Notes: generated by a model from the letters alone, not told the origin. A stretch of DNA of 64,000 nucleotides from Capra hircus (GCF_001704415.2 NC_030808.1:135919089-135983088), one strand, 5' to 3'. Shown: positions 11,699 through 24,027, counted from the first letter of the stretch. Numbers and translations are program-made.

Positions 11699-11854
11699 AC
11701 TCCTTAATGAAATAAAAAGAATAAGTTATATAATTCCTTATATTTCCACACTTTATAAAAGTTAACAAACTATTTTATGTATTATATACATGTGTATATA
11801 TATATCTATATATATATATCTTTTTAAATGAATACTTTTTATGGCCAATAAAGC

Positions 11855-11985
11855 TGCGAGTATTATTTGTATTTTACAGATGGAAACTCTAAGGCTCAGA
11901 GAAGCTGGCTTGACCAAGGTCACTCAAAAGGCCAGAGTTCAAAATCAAACCTTTAGATTTAACATGGTGCTTTCTCTCTACTGCT
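11855..11985 (-). mobile_element. MIR SINE fragment
   Basis: Antisense MIR: 'attttacagatggaaact' followed by 'ctcagagaagc', 'ccaaggtcact' and 'gccagagttcaaa' in the expected order. Ancient mammalian tRNA-derived SINE, strongly diverged. Confidence 0.75.
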
Positions 11986-12026
11986 TTTTTCAGCCTAATT
12001 TGATTAGACTTTGCTTAAGGGCAGGG

Positions 12027-12239
12027 GCTTCCTAGGTGGAGCCAGTGGTAAAGAATCTGCCTGGCAATGCAGGAGAAGTAAGAGATGTGGGTTTGATCCC
12101 TGGCTCTGGAAGATCTCCTGGAGGAGGAAATGGCAACCCGGTCCAGTATTCTTGCCTGGAGAATCCCAAGGACAGAGATGTCTGGCAGGTCCACAGGGTC
12201 ACAAAGAGTCGACATGACTGAAGCAACTTAGCACACACA
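12027..12239 (+). mobile_element. Bov-tA SINE
   Basis: tRNA-like head 'agtggtaaagaatctgcc' through the Bov-A body to 'gcaacttagcacacacac'. A possible short duplication 'aagggc(a/g)gg' flanks it. Diverged, with a small insertion in the tRNA part. Confidence 0.9.
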
Positions 12240-12699
12240 CAAGGGCGGGAATGATCTTGATAATCTTACAGTCTTCTTCAAACCAAAGAATTTGATCAGG
12301 TTGGTGGTGAATAAGCTAAGAGTAACAGTTAACAAAATAGGCAGTTTTAAAGGTATGATACTAATGAATTCATAAGTTTGTAATAGAAAAGACTATACCA
12401 CTCATCAGATGGTTTTAAAAATGACTTACTACATTATGCACCATAATCAATAAATGTCAGGGCAAGAATAAGGAACAGAAAGTTACGACAGATGTGCATT
12501 AAGTAGATTATTATAAAAGTAGATACACTGATCTAACCAACCAACCCATAAAAATGGATGTCCTTTGCCTGGGTTTGTGGTAAGTTATAAATTATAAATG
12601 CCCCATCACTCCTCTCATATGAAGCCAATACACAAAGAGGATCACTCTCTAGAGTGCAGAATAAGCCAAAACAATAACAAATACAGGTATACAAATATA
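12240..12699. other. Single-copy sequence, no gene recognised
   Basis: AT-rich, no gene or clear repeat. Confidence 0.45.
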
Positions 12700-12929
12700 T
12701 GGAAAAATCCAACATCTTGCACAAAGAAATACAAATTAAAATTAAGATACCATGTTTACCTATGAATCTGCAAAATAATTTTTAACAGTAATACTTGGCA
12801 TTGGTGGAGCACACTGAAACAGACAACCTCTCATAATCATAGATGAAAATTAAACTAAAGTCAGTGCATTCTGGTAATATTTATTTAAAATGTATGTATT
12901 TAGCCAATAACTTTATTTACATTCATTTA

Positions 12930-14108
12930 CTTCCAGATGTTCAAGCTGGTTTTAGAAAAGGCAGAGGAACCAGAGATCAAACAGCCAACATCTGCTGGAT
13001 CATGGAAAAAGCAAGAGAGTTCCAGAAAAACATCTATTTCTGCTTTATTGACTATGCCAAAGCCTTTGACTGTGAATCACAATAAACTGTGGAAAATTCT
13101 AAAAGAGATAGGAATATCAGACCACCTGACCTGCTTCTTGAGAAACCTGTATGCAGGTCAGGAAGCAAAAGTTAGACCTGGACATGGAAAAAGACTGGTT
13201 CCAAATAGGAAAAGGAGTACATCAGGGCTGCATATTGTCACCCTGCTTATTTAACTTCTATGCAGAGTACGTCATGAGAAACGCTGGGCTGGAGGAAGCA
13301 CAAGCCGGAATCAAGATTGCCAGGAGAAATATCAATAACCTCAGATATGCAGATCAAACAACGCTTATGGCAGAAAGTGAAGAAGAACTAAAGAACCTCT
13401 TGATGAAAATGAAAGAGGAGAGTGAAAAAGTTGGCTTAAAGCTCAACATTCAGAAAACTAAGATCACTGCATCTGGTCCCATCACTTCATAGCAAATAGA
13501 TGGGGAAACAGTGGCTGACTCTAACTTGGGGGGCTCCAAAATCACTGCAGATGGTGATTGCAGCCATAAAATTAAAAGATGCTTACTCCTTGAAGAAGGT
13601 TATGACCAACCTAGACAGCATATTAAAAAGCATATTACTTTGTCAACAAAGGTCTATCTAGTCAAGGCTATGGTTTTTCCAGTAGTCATGTATGGATGTG
13701 AGATTTGGACTATAAAGAAAGCTGAGTGCCGAAGAACTGATGCTTTGAACTGTGGTGTTGGAGAAGACTCTTGAGAGTCCCTTGGACTGCAAGGAGATCC
13801 AACCAGTGCATCCTAAAGGAGATCAGTCCTGGGTGTTCATTGGAAGGACTGATGTTGAAGCTGAAACTCTAATACTTTGGCCAGTTGATGTAAAGAGCTG
13901 ACTCATTTGAAAAGACACTGATGCTAGGAAAGATTGAGGGCAGGAGGAGAAGGGGACAACAGAGGATGAGATGGCTGGTGGCATCACTGACTCAATGGAC
14001 ATGGGTCTGGGTAGACTCTGGGAGTTGGTGATGGACAGGGAGGCCTGGTGTGCTGCGGTTCATGGGGTCACAAAGAGTTGGACACGACTGAGTGACTGAA
14101 CTGAACTG
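12930..14108 (+). mobile_element. BovB LINE, 5'-truncated (1.2 kb)
   Basis: Begins inside the reverse transcriptase (DVQAGFRKGRGTRDQ) and runs to the 3' end 'gactgaactgaactgaa'. Motif A (FIDYAKAFDC, about 13035-13070) is intact, GVHQGCILSPCLFN is readable at 13151-13492, and the palm motif is RYADQTT, so one catalytic aspartate is lost. A frameshift follows motif A, and a stop sits after ITS in the segment ending 13492. Inactive relic. Confidence 0.92.
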
Positions 14109-14321
14109 AATTCTAAAAATTCACAAACACTAGTTGAATGTGCAAGGATAACCATCATTGTTTTATGTAAGTAAAATACAGCAGACAATGCTCATTTAAC
14201 TAAAGGATAAAAATAGCAGTAAATTCTGGGATTTCCATAGGAAACTATTCAGCCTTAAAAGCTCATGTTCTCAAAGAACATTTAATGACATGGTAAATTA
14301 TACGACATGTGGAAATTTAGG

Positions 14322-14454
14322 TCTGATGGCTGCTGCTAAGTCACTTCAGTCGTGTCCGACTCTGTGCGACCCCATGGACTGAAGCCTACCAGGTTCCTTT
14401 GTCCATGGGATTTTCCAGGCAAGAGTACTGGAGTGGGGTGCCATCGCCTTCTCC
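14322..14454 (-). mobile_element. Bov-A2 SINE, single monomer
   Basis: Reverse-orientation half of a Bov-A2, from 'gctgctgctaagtcacttc' to 'ccatcgccttctcc'. Flanked by the 10-bp duplication 'gaaatttagg' (14312-14321 and 14455-14464). Confidence 0.92.
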
Positions 14455-14640
14455 GAAATTTAGGGAACATATTATCATAAACAGTATGATTTCAATTTTA
14501 TAAAATAAAAAGTACATTCCTATATGCATGTAAGCTATACTGAAAGGAAAAATTCCAAACTGTTAATCATTGATTTCTCTGGATGCTGGCTGCATGGAAG
14601 ATTGCTTTATCTCACTCTTACAATGAAACTGAAATTTCTT

Positions 14641-15679
14641 ACAGAATCAGTACAAGAGAGGTGATGCATTGATTTATCAAGCTTTATTTAGCAATACATG
14701 AGTATAAAGTATTTTAATGTTGGGAAGTGACTTATTGATGCATATTGACAGCTTTTTCCCAAAGTGGTCCTGCCCAGAGCTGACAAAGGAAGGAGCCAAT
14801 GATAGATGAACTTCAAAACCCTTATAAACTCTTATAGACTGGACCCTACCAAAGCAGCAGCTATGTGAAATTTCCTTTTAAAATTAAGTCAGGGGAAAAG
14901 GTTCTCCTGAAGAATTGTTGTATTTATCAAGCAATAAGAATCATATCGCTGTCTTGAGATGCCAGAGAGTTCAGAAATACTCACTGACAAACTTTTTGTT
15001 TGGCTCCTGAGGTTTGATAGGAAGGATAAAAGGGCTCTCTATGTTTTTTCTAAAAGCAGTAATCTCCTTCTCAGGTAATGAATGTTTCATTTTCTAATTA
15101 GGCACTTGCTACAAGTTCTCCAGGGTTTCAGTAATATAATAACATAAAGTAAGACCCACTGGTGACTTCTTCCATCCCTACCATGTCCTTCATCTTTGTT
15201 GGTCTCATTTTAATCTTCTGCTTATGCTCAGCCTACAAAGCTGGCAGAGTGTGAACTTGCCTTTAAACTCCATTAGTTAAACCTTTCCTTTTTCTGTATT
15301 TTGATTTCAGGATTTAATCTACATATTGAACACATGCTAAACTGACATTTGATTGATCTTGGAATGTTTACCCAATGTTGGTATACAGCCAGTCAACTGA
15401 CCTGTTTTCCATCTCTTTAAGATACTCAGACCTACCTTCAGCAGGTTAGTTTATGAAAGAACAAGATTTCTAACCAGGCTGTTCACTTTTTTCCCAAGAG
15501 TCAGGAAATGAAAGCTGGTTTGCACCTCTGAACCATGAGGTCTAGTACAAATCTGACATAAAAGAAGGTAGGCTCTCTGTGGCTCCTGAAACTCTTCTCT
15601 CTTCTCTTTCCCTGTCAAGTTCATTGGTTATTCAATCACCCTCCATATGAAATGACAGCCTATATTGGTGTCATCAAGT
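14641..15679. other. Single-copy sequence, no gene recognised
   Basis: About 1 kb without a convincing ORF or repeat. Confidence 0.5.
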
Positions 15680-15690
15680 TTATCTAACCA

Positions 15691-16012
15691 CGTGCTATGC
15701 TTGGTCACTCAGATCCTTTGAGATCCCATGGACCGTACCCCCCAGGCACCTCTGTCCATGGGGATTATCCAAGCAAGAATACTAGAGTGGGTTGCCATGC
15801 CCTCCTCCAGGGGACCTTCCCAACCCAACAGTCAAACCCAGGTCTCCCACACTGCAGGCGGATTCTTTACTGCCTGAGTCACCAGGGAAGCCCAAGAATA
15901 CCGGAGTGGGTGGCCTATCCCATCTCCAGGAGATCTTCTCAACCCAGGAATTGAGCCGGGGTCTCTTGCACTGCAGGTGGATTCTCTACCAGCTGAGCTA
16001 CCAGGGAAGCCC
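15691..16012 (-). mobile_element. Bov-tA SINE with a duplicated tRNA-side half
   Basis: A reverse Bov-tA (15691-15893) is followed without a gap by a second copy of only its head half (about 15894-16012; both units end 'accagggaagccc'). One 11-bp duplication, 'ttatctaacca', at 15680-15690 and 16013-16023 encloses the whole unit and none lies between the parts. So it arrived as one insertion or was duplicated inside afterwards. Confidence 0.9.
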
Positions 16013-16023
16013 TTATCTAACCA

Positions 16024-16881
16024 TATGACACCATAAAAGGTCACGAGGCACATTCAGATTAAAGTGGACCAGAAAGCTATAAAAATGAATGAATTACAGC
16101 CCCCAAACAGGATTCATATGCATTTTATTATTAAAAAACTAAAATTTCTTTTAAATAAAAATTCAAAATACAATATGTTGAAATTACTGAAAAGGCATAG
16201 ATGTAAACTGGCAAGTTTATCAAAAAACTGACATCATCCTGATTTTCGAAGCATCAGTGTGTGCAATGAGCAGGGCTCTGCACACTTTTGATGCTTTCTC
16301 CTGGCACTTGTAGCCATGGCCCAACCAATATTAATGATAGAGTAATCTTTCCTCATTAGCCCCAAACAACAATGTCAAGGGCTCTCATAATACCACGGCA
16401 AAATAACTCTGGGTTCAATCTAGTAAGCAGCTATTGAAATGTCTATTATCAGTCAGAAATGTCCTTAACAAGAATTATTAATATCAACATTTATTCAAAG
16501 CCAAACACTTCAACATAGTGTTAACATACTGCTTAGCACCAAAAATCATGCAAGAACTCTTTGTGTGATGAACTGCTAGCACAGATCTATAAAAATGGTT
16601 GGGAAGTAGTTTAGGAGGAGAACATAGTGGCCTAACCTTTGATACTCAAAAAAAAAAAAAAAAACCCAGCCCCAACAGCAATCTATCCCCACAATTACCC
16701 TATTCTCAGCATTACCCCATCCCTACTACCCCACAGGCTCTTCCAAGGCTAATCTGAGAACATCACTTTCACTAGAACACCCTTTCTCACCTCCAAACCC
16801 TTTGGGCTGGTATTTTTTGCCCCTGTGATTTATGATGAACCCTGTTGAATTTACCTACCATTACTTCTTTGTTTTATCCTC
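16024..16881. other. Mostly single-copy sequence
   Basis: Holds one copy of an unassigned repeat (16290-16398) and an A-tract at about 16649-16666. No gene recognised. Confidence 0.45.
16290..16398. repeat. Unassigned old repeat, copy A
   Basis: About 110 bases that align collinearly with 17870-17985: 'tggc.caacca.t', 'taatga.aga', 'ctca', then 'caatg.caagggct' occur in the same order and spacing. By eye roughly 70-75% identical. I cannot name the family. Orientation is arbitrary. Confidence 0.5.
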
Positions 16882-17100
16882 TTTCTGCTGCTGCTGCTGT
16901 TCAGTCACTTCAGTCATGTCCGACTCTGTGCAACACTATGGACTGGAGCCCGCCAGGCTCCTCTGCCCATGGGATTCTCCAGGCAAGAGTACTGGAGTGG
17001 GTTGCCGTGCCCGCTTCCAGGTGATCTTCCCAACCCAGGGATTGAACCCAGGTCTCCTGCACTGCAGGAGATTCTTTACTGCTGAGCCACCTGGGAAGCC
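16882..17100 (-). mobile_element. Bov-tA SINE
   Basis: Reverse Bov-tA with a (CTG)n start and the tRNA-like head ending 'agccacctgggaagccca'. The target duplication is not clear. Confidence 0.93.
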
Positions 17101-19099
17101 CATCGTCTTCTACTCCAGCTAACTGACACATCAGTTCTTTCAGGTACCTCCTGCACATTAGTTTGTTCACAACTGGGTCACCCCCTCACAGCCTCTCTCT
17201 GCTCTTAGGAATCATCCCATTTGTGAAAGTCCAACTTAAGACCTTCACATTCTACCACCTTTGTGCGGTCTTTTCTGCACTGTCAACCTTGTAGCACATG
17301 CTCTCTGTCCCACAGCGCCCTTCCCAGATGCCCTTGCATTGCTGGTTAGCTTACTTTGGATCTTGTCTCTCCAACAAGGATACCGACAACATGGGAGCAA
17401 TGACCGTGGCCATTCTTTACTGTTCCAAATGCCTATCTGAAATATTTGGGCCCTGATTAAGAAAGAAAATCCTGAAGTCGATTTCAACACTCCAGTAACA
17501 ATCTGATTTCCTTCACCAAACAGGTACAATACCAAGATTATGATATTTTTCTCCAGCTCTCTGAAAGCTCTCTAATGGGAGGAGACCATTTTTCTAACGA
17601 AGGCATTATTTCTCAAAGGCACTACCTAGTTCGATCTTGACTCTAATGACATAACAGGCAATGACCTGATCTTCTACGTGATGACTGGGCAAACCACAAT
17701 GGTAAATCCAAGGCTCTTCTCTGGCTGCCACCACCACGCATGGTATATGGATGACAACACCAAGAGCTCAGGTGTGAGGTACATGGTCCCTGCTTTCAAG
17801 ATATCTGTAGTCTTGTTAGAGATACAAGGTCAAAAGCAAGTTAATTAGCAAGGCCAAGGAGTGTAAGAAGGGTGCTTTGAGGTGGACACTGTGAGCCTGG
17901 CACAACCAGTCCTAATGACAGAAGAAAGTTTCCCTCACCTTGGCTCTAAAAACCAATGCCAAGGGCTAACTGTCACAGTGCCACAGCTTTACCGCATTTT
18001 TTAAGGGTCAGCATAAAACAAAAACAAAAAGACATTCCCTTGGTTAATCCCTAGCCACCAATGTCTGATCTCTCAGATGAGGACAAGGCAACAGAGCAAG
18101 TTGGCAAGTGGCCACAATTCTGTGGTTAAAAGGAATGGACCCTGGGATACATTCTAGAATACGTACCCCGCAGGTTTACCAGATCCAAACTGGACAGAAT
18201 TTGAAAGATGAGTCAGAGTGGGAGGGCATGGTGAGAGGGACTACTAAAGGCAGTGTTCATAACTCAACAAGACTTTCTATCCATCCCAGAGTCCTGGAAA
18301 GGGGAGAGCAGGTTAGGGATATATATAAAGCTGAGTCACAGGCAGAAAGCGCAACAGGGAGAAGCCTAGAGAAGAGGGAAATAGGGTGATTCAGGCATAT
18401 CTTTATTAGGACTGTAGCCAAACACTGGTGAGTGAAAGTCACCACTGAGTGAAGGCTGAGAAAGCCAAGATACTAAGGTTGAGTGTTCCTCCTCAGAGAA
18501 TCCCAACGTTCTTAAGTGCCTTTTACAAGCGGGAACTTAAGATTCCTGGGATGAGAACAAGGATTTCTACACATCTAGATTTTTCCTAGTCATTTTGTAA
18601 TTTTAATACTACAAAGCAGGCCACTCTTTCCACAGACATATATGTGGAGTGTGGAATCAAGCAGCTAACCCACAGTAATCCCCAAATCACAGTGTACTGG
18701 ACAAAGAGCTCTCCCTTCTGCTAACATGATCTTTGCTGGATTTGGGCCAACTTAATTTAGCTAAATGAAATGTTCTCTCTATTTACCATGTCTGACCTCT
18801 GGCAGTGCAAGGTGCTATTAGACTCATCCGTTCTGTGGAAGCAAGATGGTGTCCTGTTCTCTGACATGCACCTTGTCCAATGAAGGAAGACAAGACCTGT
18901 TTCACAAGGATGATGTCAAAGGGTGCTCATCTTATGACAGTTCTTCAAACTGTAACTATTTTATACTGTTGCTGTAGTCATCTTAAATTTAACAATAAAA
19001 CACTTTAGAGAAATGAGGCAGATACACACCCCGCATGTATAAATAAAACGCAAGGTAGATAGAATTCAACAGCTGCTGAACCCTTGCAATGCTTCAGAT
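17101..19099. other. Mostly single-copy sequence, no gene recognised
   Basis: Contains copy B of the unassigned repeat (17870-17985). Open frames of up to 96 codons (17245-17535 minus, 18108-18389 plus) show no family resemblance I recognise, and I would not call them genes. Confidence 0.45.
17870..17985. repeat. Unassigned old repeat, copy B
   Basis: Same orientation as copy A at 16290-16398. Similarity runs from 'gtgctttg' through 'aatgccaagggctaa' and ends near 'gccacagc'. The flanks differ, so this is not a recent local tandem duplication. Confidence 0.5.
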
Positions 19100-19290
19100 C
19101 TTGTACTTACAATGTATAGAATTTGTCATTTAATCCTCACCTCCAACTTACAAGGGTGGTTTGGCTTCACTTTATACTTGGCAAAGGGTGGTCGGGAGAC
19201 TTGAATGCTCCAGAAAGTAACTAAGAAGAGAGCTAAAATGTGACTCTAGGCACATCTGGCTCTGAAGTAAGTAAGCTGTTTTTATGCTCT
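19100..19290 (-). mobile_element. MIR SINE fragment
   Basis: Antisense MIR order: 'tttaatcctcac', the region of 'gagacttgaatgctcc', 'agctaaaatgtgactct' and 'ggctctgaa'. Diverged and ancient. Confidence 0.55.
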
Positions 19291-20744
19291 AGCCAACCCT
19301 GGACAGGCCAGTGGGGCCCAGAACAGCCTCAAGGAGCAGGGAGCAGAGATGATTTCCAAGGACAGCAAATATTTGGTATGTCATCCCTTTCACTGCTCTC
19401 TGGGCAGGATTAGCATCTGAGAATTCCTTCTGTCTCTTTTCACGTGATATGTCCTTAGTAAGCAATCATCAGTGTATTCTTTCTCTTCTCTCTTGTTTAA
19501 AAATGTAGCTCAGCAAAGAGAGACGAGTGGAAGAGTTGAAAAAGAGAAAAGATGAAATTAGTTAAAAATAGAAACACTTGATTTAGAAAACTTATAAATT
19601 CTATTTCCAAAGTAATGTTCCACTCCAAAAATATTGCTCTGATGGAGACTGAAATTCTTAAAAACACACACACACACAAATGGCACACTGATCTAACTAA
19701 TGGCTTTCAAACTTTTCCAAGTAGTTCTAAAATCCACATAATCTACTCTATTCCTTCTATTCTGCCACAAAATAAAAAATTAAAATAATTAAAAGAAAGA
19801 AAAAAATCTAGCAAGAACATTCAACAAAGACATCTTACTGGGACACCTTATTGCCACAAATAGCAAGCAACAACGACTCAAAGATTAATAGGGTTATCTC
19901 AAAATGACACAGAAACAGGATTAAAGAGACTTTTAGAAAACAAATTTAGGGGGAAAAGGCTATTACTGTAATATAGTGAATAGATAAAAACTCATGAATA
20001 TAAAGCATTAAAAAATAGAAAGAAAAAGGCAAACCCTTATATTTCAATTATATTCCCATCTCTTGTTGTAGCCTCTGATTAAGAATCAGTTCTGTGCTTC
20101 TGTATTCCTTTCCCATTGTATTTTTGCTTTGTATAGCCCTTTTCCATTCTAAAAGGAAAATAAAGTGAATAAGCATGACAGTAGGCAATGCTTTCTGTGG
20201 CAGAGGAAGAAAAAATTATCCTCCAGACATTTTTGAGACTATGAGGTGGAGGAAATGGAAAAAAGGAACAGAAATAATTCATTATGCCTACAGTTTCATA
20301 CAAGGATGCAAGAGATTCCTCCCCCAACTTTACACTGTACTATGGACCCTGAATAAGTTGTATTTCTAAATGCTTCCAAGGTTTAGTATTTTGCCGAGTT
20401 AAGATAAAAAAATTATATAAAGCAAGAAACATTCCTGGAAAAAGACAGAAAGAGAAGAGTCAGTCCCCCAAATGCTGAAAGTTAGAGACTGGTGTCATGA
20501 GACCTCCTGGGGAGCTTCTCGGAGCGGAGACAGCCGTGTGGTACCAGTGAACACACTCGGCCCAAGGTGGTTCCTGGAGAAGCCTCAGCCCTGCTCACCC
20601 ACCAGCCATGTGTCCTGGAGAAGCTTCCTGCTCCTCGAGTCATGGCTTCCTTCACAAAGGAGTCAGTCTTCATGACCTTCACTCACACTCTGAGCCCGTG
20701 GATGTCTGAACTTCCATTCCCACGTGCTGTGTGCACCCTGGAGT
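19291..20744. other. Single-copy sequence, no gene recognised
   Basis: AT-rich up to 20460, then a GC-richer stretch (about 20470-20720) with short open frames on both strands (66-67 codons) that match nothing I recognise. Confidence 0.45.
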
Positions 20745-20925
20745 GAACTAGCTCCCCTGTGCCTTAGGTTCCTCATCTGTAAAATGGTAACATTAACAGT
20801 TCTTGCACCTCAGTTTGTTGCTGTGAGAATTAATGAGATAATATACGTCAAGTGCCTGGAAGAGTGCTTGGCATGTAGTATGCATGCCAAACATGGTATC
20901 TATTGTTGTCATTATGGTAATAAAA
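20745..20925 (+). mobile_element. MIR SINE
   Basis: Clear sense MIR: 'cctcatctgtaaaatgg', 'agaattaatgagataat', 'gtgcttggcatgtagta', then the 'tattgttgtcattatg' end. Confidence 0.88.
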
Positions 20926-21529
20926 AATCTCAAGTATCATTTCTTTTGTTATCCATCCAAAGTCTTCTCCAAAAGTTAATAATACTTCAGTTCTGAGGCT
21001 TTCATCATTCTAGCAGGATTTGCCCATCTGCCTCCCTTGTTCTCCTCTGCCACTGTGGCTCTTTCAATAGCTCCTGGAAGTCTATACCATTTGGGGATGA
21101 GTTAACTTTACAACATCCTGCTCCAAACCATGCTGTAAGATCATTTTTTATCTAGAGTAAGAAGAGAAAGGGAAGAGTAACTGGAGTGGGTCTAACAGAT
21201 TGATTCCTTTCGTGAGAGTAAAGGAGCCTAACCAAAGGGAAACTGAGCACTGGGAGAAAACTGGCAGACCAGGGACCACAGCGTCCATGACTCAGGCAGG
21301 CGAGTCTGGTGACAAGGGGGACAGGGGGCAGATGGATGCTGAAGCGCATGCAGGGCATGCAGTTCCCGACACTGCTCTCTCCAGATTTTATCAGTTGAAA
21401 ATTCCTAATGATTTTTTCGATCTATGAAACTTTTAAAAACCTAATGGAAATAAACCTCATCCTCCATGATATTGGGGTATGCACTGCACAGTTGACTGAC
21501 AACTTCCTGGCTGAAGATGTTATAGAACT
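20926..21529. other. Single-copy sequence, no gene recognised
   Basis: Small open frames only. No repeat I can name. Confidence 0.45.
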
Positions 21530-22225
21530 GTGTTCCTGTGTCCAACACAATGAGGCCAAACAAACTGAAACACCAGAATGTGGAGCAGACAAAGGCTTAT
21601 TATAGGGCCAAGCAAGGAGAACAGGTGATTTGTGCCCCCCAAACCCCAAACCCTCTGAAGGGTTTCATCAAAGCAATTTTAAAGGCAAGGTGAGGGCATG
21701 GGGTCCCAGAGTCTATGATTAACTTGTGCACAATCCTCTGATTGGCTGATGGTGATCAACCCTTGGGCTTTCCTACTGGCTCAGGTAGTAAAGAATCTGC
21801 TTGCAATGCAGGAGACCTGGATTTGATCCCTGGGTCAGGAAGCTCTCCTAGAGAAGGGAATGGCTACCCACTCCACTATTCTTCCCTGGAGAATTCCATG
21901 GACAGAGGAGCCTGGTGGGCTATGGGGTCTCAAAGAGTAGGACACAACTGATCAATCCTTAGATGTCATAAAGTCTAGGGGCTACATGCTCATGACCATC
22001 ATCATTAATTTTTTTCATTTGGTAGTGGTTTTTAGCATTTGAAAACCTCAGGGAATATATACCAGATCCTATTATCTGGGTATTTCAGAGAGGCACTACA
22101 TCAGAGGGTATAAGGGAGGGGTCTTCCTGGAAAGGCCATTACAAAGAGTGATCTCTTGGATGTATTTTCTCTGCTTTCTGCAACCATGTCAGGAGCTTCA
22201 GAACTTCATCTTCAAAATGTTAAGA
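21530..22225 (-). mobile_element. Probable LTR of an endogenous retrovirus-like element
   Basis: The antisense strand reads like a ruminant LTR: an 'ataataag' poly(A)-signal-like site near 21600, followed toward 21540 by a segment typical of an LTR end. The U3-like part lies to the right of the SINE. I see no internal gag or pol coding sequence on either side, so it would be a solitary LTR. Family and exact ends are uncertain. Confidence 0.5.
21765..21948 (+). mobile_element. Bov-tA SINE
   Basis: Sense Bov-tA inside the LTR. Flanked by 'tgatcaaccctt' (21753-21764) and 'tgatcaatcctt' (21949-21960), a 12-bp target duplication with one mismatch. Confidence 0.94.
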
Positions 22226-22997
22226 AATTTAATTATCTTGGAAGGTCTTAGCTATGAACACAAAGGGAACATGAAGCTTTTTAGAATTATTATATGTCCC
22301 CTTTCTATACTACCCCAGGACTAGCCCTTGTGAAAGGTGAGAGGAAAAGTAATAAAGCCAACATCTTCATCTCCCAATTTTTTTACTGTTTCATCTCATT
22401 GAAAGTCTCTTAGCACAATGCAAAACATGAGTTTTAATTATATATTCTTTTATAACAAACCCAGAAATATCACTGTCTTCAGAATGCTCTCTGGATGAGA
22501 ACTATCTAAAAATAAAGTATTACTTCAAGGACATGAAAAGAAACATAAATTTCCCAATGAATGTGACACCACAAGAAGTATTAAAACAAAAAAAACAAAG
22601 ACCTCTGGAACATACTTCTTTCAAAGAAGCCCCTTTTTAGTCCCCAGTGCTCTAAAGTAGGTAGGTCTGGGGATAGTATTTAGCCAGGAAGATAAGGTAA
22701 ATAATGTTTGAAGGTTGAGTAAAGAGAAAACAACATCTGAAAAGGAGCAAAATTACTCATCCAGGAGCCTGTTCCAGCTAACAGTCCACATGGGACACAC
22801 CAACGACTCACTGTCTCCGTCCAGTCATTCAACAGACTTCCAAAGGCCTTGAGTGTGTGAGGTGTTTGGGGTGAGGCAGTCTCCAGGGCCCTCACAAGGT
22901 ACTACAACAGAGACTCATACACAAACAGCTAGGCCAGGCTGAGGGGTGAAAAAGAGCATCAGAGAAGGGCTTCCCAAGTAAAGCCGTGAAAGAGGCA
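22226..22997. other. Single-copy sequence, no gene recognised
   Basis: No supported feature. Confidence 0.45.
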
Positions 22998-23107
22998 GAA
23001 TAGCCTGTCTGGCACAGACTCAGGGTCACACTGCCTCAGTACAAATCTCAGCATCACTGGCTCTGTGACTTTGGTGGAGTAATTTAACCTGTGTTTCAGT
23101 TCCACAG
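22998..23107 (+). mobile_element. MIR SINE fragment
   Basis: Sense MIR core: 'tacaaatctcagcatcact', 'ggctctgtgactttgg', 'taatttaacctgtg', 'ttcagtt'. The 3' half is absent. Confidence 0.65.
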
Positions 23108-24027
23108 TGAAAAAAAAATTAAGTCACTGTTTTAAAGGCATATGAGTATAAAACAAATATTTTATATAAATGTCAAGAACAGTGCAAATTCTTGGCAGAT
23201 AAAGGACCATACAGTATACTGTCCAAAGTGAGATATCTTGAGCATAATGATAATACTTACATTGGAACAGAAGTAATCAACTAGAATTATCCTTTATATA
23301 GAGGACATTTGGTCACCCTGAATATGTGTTCATTGATGTTACTGAAGGATGTTGGCCAAGCACAGAAGCAGAGGAAGGATATTATGGCAGACAGACAACA
23401 TGTACAATGACAGAAGGCAAGAGGCTGAGATGAGTTCAAGGAATTTAGGTTCCTCTGTCACCTGCTCCCATGGAAAGGTCTTCGTTTCCTCCAGTTGTGG
23501 TTGGTAGTCATGCCCCTGTCACTGTGAACATCTGACTTGCACAGTTTCCCCCATTAGACCACAGGCCCAGACAAGCCTGGCTTTGCTCAGCAAGCTTGGT
23601 CACCAGCACAAAGAAGGCACTCCCACGACAGTTGCAGAAATGTGGCATGGTAGAGGTGGGAATACAAAGTAGCCTGTGGTGGTCACAGGTGTGCTGCTCA
23701 GATTTATTTTCCAGGAAGAATCTGCTGCAAGGAGCACCGTGAACCAATAGCTCCCAGCTGTGTGTGTCCTTAGGCTCTGACTCAACTTTCAAGCCGAGGC
23801 TACACTCTCCTCAGGCAGTATCAGCTAATGACTGAGCAAGGCTTACCATTCCTCACCAGCAGGGACACCCTATAGGTCATTTTTGACTCAAAGTTTCTTC
23901 TTGGGTCAGACAAGACTTTCTCAGAGCTGTATCAAAGTGTGAGGCTCTTCCTATCCAGCTGTCCTTCCTCCCTGCTTTCTTTTTCAGTGTCAGACCAGCA
24001 TCACATCTAAAGCTTTGCCCTACTAAG
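23108..24027. other. Single-copy sequence, no gene recognised
   Basis: The 94-codon minus-strand frame at 23508-23792 has no family features I recognise. Confidence 0.45.

Larger units (their letters stand above)
12700..14640 (+). mobile_element. Old L1M/HAL1-like 3' end, split by BovB and a SINE
   Basis: 12700-12929 resembles the old-L1 C-terminal coding region ('aatccaacatcttg', 'aaatacaaattaaaatt', 'gataccatgtttacct'). 14225-14640 resembles the old-L1 3'UTR ('tcaaagaacatttaatgacatgg', 'cagtatgatttcaatttt'), shown here in pieces. A 1.2-kb BovB and a Bov-A2 monomer separate the parts. No usable ORF. Confidence 0.5.

Noticed and set aside
17245..17535. 96-codon minus frame as a processed ribosomal-protein pseudogene
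   Set aside because: I compared its residues with common retrogene proteins and found no convincing match, and there is no poly(A) or duplication.
20470..20720. GC-richer patch as an exon or CpG island
   Set aside because: Too short, few CpGs, no splice context, and no recognisable protein on either strand.
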